From: Axinella damicornis
Lineage: Eukaryota > Porifera > Demospongiae > Axinellida > Axinellidae
Direction: 5' to 3'
DNA: 64,000 nt
Assembly: GCA_963931865.1 (NCBI GenBank)
Contig: OZ007505.1
Coordinates: 2,589,694 to 2,653,693, forward strand
Shown: piece after piece, positions 34,401 to 46,700 of the stretch
Layout of the letters: each line of letters opens with the position of its first letter
Numbering within the stretch: position 1 is the stretch's first letter
Program-made: the position numbers and the translations under genes
The notes under the pieces: model-generated
Database searches by the model: none
What the model saw: only the letters and a program-made list of their open reading frames with translations
Told to the model about the DNA's origin: nothing

Positions 34401-37400
34401 GAGGTGGTGTAGAAGGGAGTGTTGGCAAGCTGCCTCCATGGATCTCTTCTCCCCAGTGGTCCTTCTTGGGATGGTGGAAGGAGATCGGACAGCAAACAGG
34501 CCAGGAAGCATTTGCTCCTCTCATCCCCTCCGAGTAGGTAAACATGGTCTCCACAGATGGTCGCTGACCCTTCGCCAAACGGGTGTGGGAGATTTGCAGC
34601 AGTTGTCCATTGCAGGGACTCAGTGTTCAGTAGTTCTATGGTGTTTTCTCCATATCCGACCCACTTTGATCTTCCCCCTGCCACCAAGAGCACTTGTTCA
34701 CGGCAAATGGCGACAGTATTCCACCGTTCAGTGGGCATAGGTGGAAACTGCTCCACCCACTTCCTGTCGCCTTTTCCACCAGCGAGGCTAAGAAGTTGGT
34801 TAGTGCCTAGACCGAGAGACTCTTCACCTCCAATGGCTGTCAAGAGACCATTCACAGAAGCAAGACTGAACCCAGTATAAGGGCAGCTGGGGAGGGAAGA
34901 CCATGTGCTCTCAGTGGTGTCATAGGCATACACCTCGACAGAACCAGCAGAAGAGAAATACGCCATATCACCATCCATGGCAACCGTTCCCAAGTGCATT
35001 ACACATGGAGCATTTGTTCGCTTCGATTCGAGGTCTAAAGCAACCCACCCTCCTTCCTTGCATTCCTTTCCGGTTTGCTGCCATTTTTGATCTTCTGTGT
35101 TCAACTCCAGACTTTCAACTGTTATCTTGAGGATCTTCTCCTGAAGCTTGGTCATTTCTTGCTCACTTGTCTGCAGCAGTTCTTCTAGTTTTACCAGCTG
35201 CATTTCCCTCTCCTCAATGACGACATCTTTCATTTTCACCTTCTCCTCCTTCTCCCGGATTTCTCTGCCTTGAGTCAACAGTTGCTGGTCCTTGCTTTTC
35301 AGCTGTTCTTGGAATTTGAAAGACAATTCTTTTTTGCAGCTTGAAAGCTCACTGAGCTTCCTTTTGCAGTCATGAAGTTGCTGATTTACGGCTAGCAGTT
35401 GGCGATCCTTTGTTTGCAGTTGTCCGTGTAGTCCTTGAATCTCAGAAAAATACTGTAATTGCTGTTCTTTTATTCTGCAATCCACAGCCTCCAAATTTGA
35501 TTGTAGAGTTTGTATTTGGGACCCAAGATCTTCAAGTTGGTGAATTTTTATCGAAACTTCTGAATGGAGTTGTACAATTTCTAACTGCTGACACTCCAGT
35601 TGCTCCTGCAGCTCTCTGCGCTGCCTTTGAACATTCTGTCTGTCATGCAACCGCACACTATCGGAATACAGAGGTGCTCTTTTCAGTGCACAGAGCTGGT
35701 CACACACTTCCCGAGCCGAGGGCCTTTCTGCATCGATATTGTGCAGGCAGTGCACAGCAAGTGGTAAAATTGAGTGAGCTGGATCTATCAAATCAATGTG
35801 TGATTGCCGACGCTCGATTTCGGGAATAACTACTTCGACTCTGCCCGTAGGGAAACGAGGATCATTTATTTCAAAGCGACTACCAGGATCAGGATATTGG
35901 CGGGTGGTTATTTGGATGCAAAGCACACCAAAGGAAAAGCAGTCCAGTTTCTCCGTGTAAACTGATGCATCATTCAATGCTTCAGGTGGCATATAGGGTG
36001 CTGTTCCCGGGCACTGAGTTAAAGGAGTCAATCCAGGGTTCATGTTGGCAATTTTCGACATTCCAAAATCTGACACCTTGGCTCTGCTGCCAGAAGATAT
36101 CAGAACGTTGTTGCTGGAGAGGTCTCGGTGGATGATACCATTGAAGTGGAGGTAGGCGAGCGCCAGGGCTACATCATAGCAGATATTCAGTTCAATGTGG
36201 TATGGAAGTGGCTCTTGGCGTTGCTCAAGGAACCTAGTCAAGTTCTCATCTAGTAATTCCATTAGCAGGATTGGTAGGCCGGAATCAGGATCGAGATATA
36301 TGCCAAGGTACTGCACTATGCAAGGGTGCTGTATTGCACTCAGAAACTCGCATTCCTGCATGAATCGTGCAAGGGTAGTCCGTGCCCCGGGATCGTTGAA
36401 CTGAAAGAGAATGATGTGAAGAAGTTTAGCAGCACAGGGTAGCTCATCACACTTGGCTCTGCAGACAACCCCATATGAACCAGTTCCAAGGACTTCTGTC
36501 CGGAAGATTTCAACGTTGTGATAGTGAAACTCTCTGTGGGCTGGTGGTTGATGTGTCATTGTTGGGTAAGTTGACCTGCAAACATAGTCATTCAGGTTTG
36601 GTACAAGACATACTTAATGGAACACTGTGAATTAAGTGTTTCTGTGTTATCACACATTTCTAGCACCTAGTTGTGTCTACCATCACACACGTGTACATTT
36701 ACTCTTTACTGCAGGAAGTTTGTACCATAAACGGTCAAACCTAGCCTTGTTTCCAGGCTCCTCCCCAGCTTTACAATGACGGCAGCAAGTCTAAGTATGA
36801 GCTGTCATAGTAGCAGCCTGTATGCACATGCATGCTGTTGACATGCCACCTGACCCTCCACATGCCACGTACCTGACCCTTCACATACCAGTCTGACCCT
36901 TCACATGCCAGCCTGACCCTTCACATACCAGTCTGACCCTTCACATGCCAGCCTGACCCTTCACATGCCAGCCTGACCCTTCACATGCCAGCCTGGCCCT
37001 TCACTTACCAGTCTGACCCTTCACATGCCAGCCTGACCCTTCACATGCCAGTCTGACCCTTCACATGCCAGCCTGACCCTTCACATGCCAGTCTGACCCT
37101 TCACATGCCAGCCTGACCCTTCACATGCCAGCCTGACCCTTCACATGCCAGCCTAACCCTTCACATGCCAGCCTGGCCCTTCACTTACCAGTCTGACCCT
37201 TCACATGCCAGCCTGGCCCTTCACGTACCAGCCTGACCCTTCACATGCCAGCCTGACCCTTCACATGCCAGCCTGACCCTTCACATGCCAGCCTGACCCT
37301 TCACATGCCAGCCTGGCCTTTCACTTACCAGTCTGACCCTTCACATGCCAGCCTGACCCTTCACATACCAGACCCTTCACATGCCAGCCTGACCCTTCAC

Positions 37401-39560
37401 ATGCCAGTCTGACCCTTCACATGCCAGTCTGACTCTTCACATGCCAGCCTGACCCTTCCACATGCCACCTGACCCTTCACATACCAGTCTGACTCTTCAC
37501 ATGCCAGCCTGACCCTTCCACCTGACCCTTCACATGCTACTCTATGCACCAGCTGCTTCTGGGGTGCCTGCTGCTCTCTGCTACCTCTGATATGCTCTTG
37601 TGCAAATGTGTTGCAAGCATGCACGCGATTGACCAGCTGAAAATATTACTTTATGGCACTCACAGCAGATGAATGCACACTTGCACAGTAGATTACCACT
37701 GATGTGGGTCACACTCAGGCTTACCCCAACAAATAAATACCTTCTTCGTTGGTCCAGTATACTATTTCACAATCCTTTGCCTCTAACAGCCAAATCCAAA
37801 GGGTATTCCTGTTTTGGCTGAAGCCTTTGTTGCCTCAGTGCGCATGAGGGAACAACTGACGCCTGGGAGTTAGTCAGGAATGTATAAACACTGTGGCCTT
37901 CCAGGTATCCATCATCCCTAGCTGTAACACTAACTGCTGTTGCTCTATCTATCCACAGCTAATCTGCATTTAATGGAGGCCACGTACACAAGAAGTATTT
38001 CGATCAGCTCAAAGGTAGAATCTCCTTACAGGAATACAGCAGCACTACTCACCACTGGATGAGTCGTCACTGTCCCGCAGAGTGCCGGGTAGACTGTCAA
38101 CACACATTTGGCCAAAATGGCAGTTTGATTCCCTTGCGCATTGCAGTACAATGTGTTGTACATTCCAATACCTTGTATGGTTATAGGTACGACAGGGTTG
38201 TTGACTTGCTATGGTTGCATATGAATTGCTATTCCGTATATCTTCTAAAAATTCGGCAGGTTTTTACAATTAGAAGCAAAATTGCAAAAACTGTACCGAA
38301 CGGCAATAGTGTTGAATAATTAGAAGTGCTACCCGTGGTCGGTTGTTTCTTTTTAACAGCTCAATAAGCCAGTTGCACACAAGAGCAAAGGAATTTGATT
38401 GACGTGACGTCACATCCGGTTGCTCTTTCATAGTCACGTTAAGCATTGCAGTGAATGGCAAAATTGGCAGGGGGCGGTTTGAAACCTGCGCGTGACTAAA
38501 ACCATACCGATTACACAAGTTCATGTGACTGTGGTGTTGGACAAGGGACCTCGCGGTAAAGACGGTGTGCAAAGAGTGAGAAGTACGAACGAGAACAACG
38601 CAGTATGCTGGACATACCTGTAACATGTTGTGGGCAATTAATGATCTAGTCCACCTTATAGGAGTGTGTGAACTTACATACATGTAGGTTGTCCCTTGAA
38701 GACATAATTACACAAAAGCAATGAGGTTCAGTGATATCATCCCATGACATCACTCCAATGATGTGATGATGACATCATCCAAATGATACAATGATGCAAT
38801 GATGACATCATCTCAAGGATGCAATGATGACATCCACCAATGAGGTCATGACAGCAACAGAACAAATGTGGTCATGATGATCTTACCTTTCCCTGTGTGC
38901 TCCTTTCCTCAAGGAAGCGGTCGGTGAGTGTGATGAACACCTGCTCGGCCTCCTCCTCCACGTCACTCTCATAACGTTCTACCAGGAAACACTCTCCGCT
39001 CAAACTACTGGGGGTGGAGGCTGAGTGCATTTGTGGATAGGAAAGAGGAGTGAGTGTGTGTGTGTAGAGAGGAGAGTGCGTGCATGGAGAGGGAGTGTGT
39101 ACACGCAGAGAGGGGGCTGTGGAGGGGGGAGTATGTGAGGAGTGGAGGGGGAGTTGGCAGCACTTCAGGCAGACTGTGACATACAGTGTTGTACGTACAA
39201 TTCACTAGCATCCTATTCTATTAGCATTCGCTACCCCTCCCCTCCTTTCCCCCTCTTCCTTCTCCCTCTACCACCAACACTGTACTTGCGTTGGCTGACC
39301 CTTCACCCCACCGTACGTACCTCTCTCCACTGGAGTGGAGTGCAGCGGCTCCTCCCTCTCCTCTCTGTCCCTCCTCCTTCCCTTCCTTCCCTTCCCACCA
39401 CCAGTGCTCCTCTTCCTGTCCGGCTGGCTGTGCCTGCGTTGTCTCTCAGTGGCATTACTCTCCTTCTGCTTCACAGAAGAAGTCACCACTTTGGGGTCAG
39501 ATGTTGGAGGAGGGTGGCTGCCACTCCTGCCTGTACCCATAGTGGCAGAATAGTCATCTT

Positions 39561-39612
<52 letters not shown>

Positions 39613-40761
39613 CGCGCGCGTGTGTGTGTGTTGTGTGTGTGTGGGATGGGGGTGTATGTGGGTGTGTGTGTGTGTGTGTGGAGGGAAGGTACAGAGATGG
39701 ATACACAATACATGAAATCAAAAATGCTCTAATTCCGAGTCCTTTCTAATTCAACTTGTCATTGGAAGCTAGGCTGAGTGTGGTCGCTAAGGTCCCCTTC
39801 GGGATGGCAGTGCACGCTATTATTGATGGAGCAACACGGCCATCTAGCTAGTTAGCATGCGAAGCTACGTCTTTCCGCGCAACAAAATTCTGCAGGTACA
39901 AATTTATCACAGGCTCACATTTGATCATGAAAGAACGCAAAAATTTGTACCTTGCAAAATTTCCTGCTATACGGTATAGTAACATTACATCGATCACAGA
40001 CATACCAATCCTCTTCTGTTTTTCTTCATCAGAGTCAGAAAGAATGACGGTACGAGTCTTCTTATGATGTTTTGAGTGAGGGTGGCCGGCACTCCTGCCC
40101 GTACCCATAGTGGCAGAATAGTCATCTGAAATGAGTGTGTGTGCACGTGCGTGAGTGACGTGTGTGTGTATGCGTATGCGAACTTCATGAGTGCTTTGTC
40201 TTGTACTTCTAGTTGGCTGCTGCTCATCGTGCTCGTTGCTGTCTTTCGCAGAATGACAGTACAGCTCACATGAAAGATCAACGATGATTCTGACCAAGCC
40301 GTCATCCACTGTCGCTACCGTGGGCCCGGGACGAAGTTGTAAGTGCACTAATAATGATATTGCTTTGCTCTCTTCGACTCGACTCACCTAAGCCAGTACT
40401 AGTAGCCTCGTTCTCCAGACCATCTCACCCCAGCGTTTGTCGCTTGCAGTACTATTAGTACTGTAAGTTGGGGTGAACTGCGAGCGACAGATGCTGCGAG
40501 CGACAGATGCTGCGAGCAACAGATGCTGGGGTGAACTGCGAGCGACAGATGCTGGGGTGAGAAGGCCTGGGCACGAGGCTTCCGTTCCAGTCACAATTTC
40601 GAGATTGCGCTCTTGCATTTTTGTGCAATTTCAAAATTGTGCAAATTCCTAAATTGCGTGGAACATATTCATGAAAGCATGAGCCAGCTATCATGACCGA
40701 CCTGTTGTTGTTGTGGAGGAAGTAGTGACACTATTGGTGGAGAGCAGCCAGTCTGGATTTT

Positions 40762-40792
<31 letters not shown>

Positions 40793-43700
40793 AGGGGAGT
40801 AGGAAGGGAGGGAGGGGGGAGGGAGGGAGGGAGGGAGGGAGGGAGGGAGGGAGGGAGGGAGGGAGGGAGGGAGGGAGGGAGGGAGGGAGGGAGGGAGGGA
40901 GGGAGGGAGGGGGAGGGAGGGAGGGGGGAGGGAGGGAGGGAGGGAGGGAGGGAGGGAGGGAGGGAGGGAGGGAGGGAGGGAGGGAGGGAGGGAGGGAGGG
41001 AGGGGGAGGGAGGGAGGGGGGAGGGAGGGAGGGAGGGAGGGAGGGAGGGAGGGAGGGAGGGAGGGAGGGAGGGAGGGAGGGAGGGAGGGAGGGAGGGAGG
41101 GAGAGGGGAAGGAGGGATAGCTCTGGTGACTTACAATACTATTGTAAGTTGTAAGAGACATTGCAGTATATGACTTACTCTCTTGCAGTTGGTTCCTCAG
41201 CTCTTCTTGACGTCGCAGTGGCTGTGCGTTGATCAAAGGGACAGAGGAGTCTTTGGGGGGAGGTGGAGGGAGGAAGGGGAAATGGATGGAACGGGACAGA
41301 TGGAGGAGAAAAGTACCATATTGCGCCAGATTCATTGTAACACAATTTTGAATTTCAAGACGGGATCATGACCTATGACCCCCCCCCCCCCAAATGTTCA
41401 TGTTGATTGAGTGTTGCTTCCTTCTTGACGTTAATCCCCAGCTCCTCTGAGCGTACGGCTTGTACATTGCAATGTAGTGAAGCATATACTGGGCAATATT
41501 TGTCTGTTGTTTGTTCGAGATGTTGGTATATTCTTGGTATACAGTCCTCTTCACTGTGCATGCACAACAATGTGCTCAGCTTTATCAACTTCTCAACTTG
41601 TCTCTAGCAGCCTTAATGGCTGTGGGACTGACCTCAGTCGATAAAGGTCCCATTGGGAATGGTAGTGCATGCACAGGCTGGAAGCATTGATGGAGCAGCG
41701 TAGCTAGCTCGCACGTGTTGCTATGTCTTTCTGCAGTATATAGAAAATTTTGCAGGTACAAATTTTTCCCATGTTCACATTTGATCACGAAAAAGCGAAA
41801 ATTTTTACCTCACAAAATATCCCACTATACAGTATAGGAACACATGCGTAGTAACATTACATTGATCACAGACATACCTATCCTGGCCTTTTGTTTTTGT
41901 TCATCAGAGTCAGAAAGAATGACAGTGCGAGTCTTCTTACGATGTTTCTGCGAGGAGAGACAGGGTAACCATTAACCTAGTTAGTAACCAGCTGTCATGG
42001 CTAAAATGGCTCCAAGATGTCGACCGCTCTATAATTATGTTCATACAACTTTCAGTTCTAGGAATACACATCTGCATCATGCCTTGCACCACATGTGAAC
42101 TTGTGCCCTAGCTGGCCACATGCTAGTCTCGGTACCAGACCCTCGCACATGGAGGGTCTGGTACCGAGACTACATGCTCGCAAGGTAGTATGAGTTTGAG
42201 TGTGGAGCTGAGATATTGAGATGGACTATGTTCACTGTTCGACTCCACATGCAGCTGCTCTAGCTCTGCAAGCCCTGGAGGCCCCACGTGCACGTCCTAC
42301 AATCTCAAATCTCTTGCTGTCCATGCGGTTTACTTAGTAAAACTTGAGCGGCCAGCCGAAACCTGTCAAGCACGATCAACATTCCTAAGCGTGACCAACA
42401 TATACATACAATTGTGTGTAGACCATGATAATGGAACCATCATTCAGAGCCTTGCGCTGATGTGCTCGGCAGTAGAGTATTGTCATGACAAACACCACAA
42501 GACAGTTCAACAAATCTATCGTTACATCATTTAGCAGATACTGTAATTGCTAACAGGCAACAACCACACTCCTGGGGAGGCACATAGTCTTGTCCCCAGG
42601 CCGTGTAGGAGAAACAGCCGGCCTGGGAACGAGGCTAAGAGGCATGTGGCATCATTGTGTAATGAAAGTGTTAGTGGTCATGGTGGTGTGGTCAGAATCT
42701 TTGTGTACCCTCCCAGAGTGCAAAACAACGTGGAGACATTACTTCCACACCAGGAGTGCACCATGATATTTTGCACAATAATCATAAGAGTATCGCAATT
42801 TAACAGCTGACACCCACTTTGGCTATTGTATCATGATGACAACACTCTTGTACCTTTCCAATGACGGTCTCAGTCAGTGACGAAATAGGCACCGAGCCGG
42901 ACAGCCGAGCCATCACACTATCCCTCACCGTCCCTTCTTCCACAGGCACCCCAACAGCACCGGTGAGGAGGAGAGGAGGTAGGGAGGTGGAGGCGGTAGG
43001 GGGGACAGAGGAGTAGTGGGTGAGGGAGCGGGGGATCGCCTGGAGGAAGGGTGGAAGAGAGGGAAGGGGGGGGGGGGGGTAGGGGTAGTCATACCTGTGA
43101 GCCTCATTTCCAGGGCTCTGCGGAATGAGGCTACAGGATTTACTCAACACATACGTAAAGATGTAGGTCTTAGACACAGCACACAGACTACAATGAGACA
43201 CCAGCACACGAACCTTCTTCTCAGCAGAAGACAGTTTCTTGCCGTCAAGTCGAAACTGAGGAGAGACAAGCTGTTGTAAGACTATGTACATCCGTTCCCA
43301 TGTACTGTAAACCATATCACAAAGTTTCATTTCATACTACAGAGAAACAATACCGGACAATACTCTGTTTGCATTTCGTTCAACTTTCAGTTTCATAAAC
43401 CATTGCAAAGATATTGCTACATTACCAAACACTGTGTTTATGAGTTTCCCAGTGCAAGGCTACGTATTACTACAGTACAATAATAATACAGTCATGTCCG
43501 ATTCATTTCAGGGAGGCTGATGGGGGTCTAAATGCTTGATGCAACATATGGCAACCGTATGTAACATCTTATACTACATAAATAGGAACCTTCCTTCTGT
43601 ATGACCCATTCTGTTAAGGATAAGTCAAGTCTTTACCATTGATTGATTGACGAGGTTGGAGAGATTTTCGGCTGTCTTCAGTCGGTGCTTGTGGTGGAAT

Positions 43701-46700
43701 ACAAGAGGATTGCCTACCAACACCAGCTGGTGTGTGTGTGCGTGTGTGTGTGTGGTGTGTATGTGTGTGTGTGTGTGTGGGGGGGGGGGGGGATGTGTGT
43801 GTGAGGGTGTGTGTAGGTGTTTATGGTGTCTGCATCAATATACTAGAAAGGAAGGGGATATATATATATAGAAGCCTAGGAACAGGGCTAGTTACTCACT
43901 ACAGTGAGATGGTGAAGGTTCTGAAGAGGTTTTAGAGCACTGTGCTTGCTGAGGAGGTTGTCAGTCAGGTCCAACTCGACCAGACTGTCCAGTTCCTCCA
44001 CCCCTGTTGGAGGAAGATAGGGAGGGAGAGAGGGAGGGAGGGAGGGAGGGAGGGAGGGAGGTAGGGAGGGAGGGAGGGAGGGAGGGAGGGAGGGAGGGAG
44101 GGAGGGAGGGAGGGAGGGAGGGAGGGAGGGGGGGAGGGAGGGAGGGAGGGGGGAGGGAGGGAGGGAGGGAGGGGGAGGGAGGGATGGAGGGGGAGGGAGG
44201 GAGGGAGGGAGGGAGGGAGGGAGGGAGGGAGGGAGGGAGGGAGGGAGGGAGGGAGGGAGGGAGGGAGGGAGGGAGGGAGGGAGGGGGAGGGAGGGAGGGA
44301 GGGAGGGAGGGAGGGAGGGAGGGAGGGAGGGAGGGAGGGGGGAGGGAGGGAGGGAGGGAGGGAGGGAGGGAGGGAGGGAGGGAGGGAGGGAGGGAGGGAG
44401 GGAGGGAGGGAGGGGGAAGGAGGGAGGGAGGGAAGGAGGGAGGGAGGGAGGGAGGGAGGGAGGGAGGGAGGGAGAGGGAGGGAGGGAGGGAGGGAGGGAG
44501 GGAGAGGGAGGGAGGGAGGGAGGGAAGGAGGGGGAGGGAGGGAAGGAGGAAGGGGGAGGGGGAGGGAGGGAGGAGGGGGAGGGAGGGAGGGAGGGAGAAG
44601 GGGGAGGGAGGGAGGGGACAGAGTGAGGGGAGGGGAGGGAAGCAGAGTGTACATGGAGAGAGAATGTTGTTTATAATGTATTGTGTGGGGGGTGTACGTG
44701 TATCTATGGAGGTAAAGGCTGTACAACTAATGTACTTCTACTGTTGATGGTTTAGTAGAAAACAAATCCAAAACAAAACCAATTTCCATTCGTTGAAGTT
44801 GTGGACAGGAGCACTGAGTCACAAATCTGATAGTCCAAAATGCCCAATCAGACTCATGAAATGGATGCAAGTTTACTCAACCTTGTTTTCCCAAAGGAAA
44901 GTCACCTTGACTAGTACACGTAGCTCACAAGATAGCTTAGGATACTTGTCGGACATCAAGATCAAGTACATCGTGTGGCAGCAGTTCAGTGGGATTCAGA
45001 AGTGCCAGGTCAGATACAGAAGTGTGTAGGTACGTGAGCACACTGGGCCAGTCCAGTGAGATACAGAAGTGTGTAGGTAGCACTGGGCCAGTTCAGTGAG
45101 ATACAGAAGTGTGTAGGTACGTGAGCACACTGGGCCAGTTCAGTGAGATACAGAAGTGTGTAGGTAGGTGAGCACACTGGGTCAGTTCAGTGAGATACAG
45201 AAGTGTGTAGGTAGCACTCGGCCAGTTCAGTGAGATACAAAAGTGTGTAGGTACGTGAGCACACTGGGTCAGTTCAGTGAGATACAAAAGTGTGTAGGTA
45301 CGTGAGCACACTGGGTCAGTTCAGTGAGATACAGAAGTGTGTAGGTAGGTGAGCACACTGGGTCAGTTCAGTGAGATACAGAAGTGTGTGGGTACGTGAG
45401 CACACTGGGCCAGTTCAGTGAGATACAGAAGTGTGTGGGTACGTGAGCACACTGGGTCAGTTCAGTGAGACACAGAAGTGTGTAGGTACGTGAGCACACT
45501 GGGCCAGTTCAGTGAGATACAGAAGTGTGTGGGTAGGTGAGCACACTGGGCCAGTTCAGTGAGATACAGAAGTGTGTAGGTACGTGAGCACACTGGGCCA
45601 GTTCAGTGAGACACAGAAGTGTGTGGGTATGTGAGCACACTGGGCCAGTCCAGTGAGATACAGAAGTGTGTAGGTAGGTGAGCACCACTGGGCCAGTTCA
45701 GTGAGATACAGAAGTGTGTGTGTGTGAGGTAGTGCTAAAGAGGGTCATTCTGAACCACAGCGGATTGTTAACTCACTCAGGTCATTGTGGACAACAGAGA
45801 GAGAAACAGCAGGGACCGTGAGATGTTCACACATGAAATCAGGATTCATCTTCTGGCTGTCCTGGCACTAGCCGGACTCCTGGTAGCAGTACAGCCAGCT
45901 AGCTGCACTGAGGTGAGCAACTACGTAGCTGGCTCTGTCATCAATGTCTGGTCAATGTCTACATCAATACTTAAATATGGCTAGGTCACATGTACGTCAC
46001 ATGTGTTGTAAGTTATGGATACAGTCCACTACATGTTGCTGTGCTGTGCATCTGATACTGTCATTCAGGGGGGGGCATATGCCTTTCCTTGGAAATTTAA
46101 TGCAATACCTCCTTGGCAGCTGCTCCTACTCCAGACATTTGCACAATCTTTCCCAACCTTCAGGAAATGTGCATATGTGTCAACAACACCGGCAACTACA
46201 GTGTTAGCAGTTTACAGTACAATGGTGACAAGGTTTTACAGCTGGAACTAGACTTCCAGGGTTCCTACGACAACACCTCCCGGCCCGTTTATCTCAACAC
46301 CTCCCGCCCCGTTTATCTCAACATCTCCCTTGTGCCATGCCCCCTTGGCTACACCTCTTCAAGTATGTGTGAACGGGCACCAATAGAGCCCTACATCTGT
46401 AGCAATGACACCAGGTGTCCTAGCAACAACCACACGGATAACACATCACACATCAACAACAACACATGTGACTGCCAACCAGTTTCACCGACTGTTCTGT
46501 ACAACTGCACAGACAGCAGTCCCACTTGTGATTGCGACAAACCCGTGGAAATCAACAATTGCACAGGTGGCAATGATAGTATAAACATCCAACTAACACC
46601 ACAGGTATACACTTGTCCTGTTGGGTTCCAGTTGACACAAGGCCAGTGCAAGTGCATCCCATTGCTCCACAAGTATGCCGTCAAATGTTATGTTAGAAAC

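Noticed and set aside
34165..36404. Plus-strand frames opposite the kinase-kelch gene
   Set aside because: They are shadows of a strongly supported coding exon, without domains of their own.
36843..37530. CRISPR-like regular array
   Set aside because: Direct 20-bp units with no unique spacers, in an animal genome. It is a minisatellite.
38270..38683. Minus-strand 137-aa frame
   Set aside because: No domain, no splice-phase link and no composition bias like coding sequence. It is most likely chance within a large intron.
40130..40387. Extra STK11IP exon upstream of 40125 (frame with VEESKAISLLVHLQ)
   Set aside because: The frame is open, but no acceptor gives the phase needed after the exon 40752-40702, whereas direct joining 40702 to 40125 is in phase. 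It could be retained intron or an alternative exon, so it was left out.
44007..44747. Open frames of 246-253 aa on both strands (GGREGGRE / PPSLPPSL)
   Set aside because: They arise only from the (GGGA)n array, whose 4-bp unit gives open frames by default. The STK11IP exon ends before the array.
46113..46163. Using the upstream start of the long membrane-protein frame (46113)
   Set aside because: That frame begins with a non-ATG codon and clashes in phase with the signal-peptide exon. The CCCAACCTTCAG acceptor at 46163 joins exon 1 in phase.
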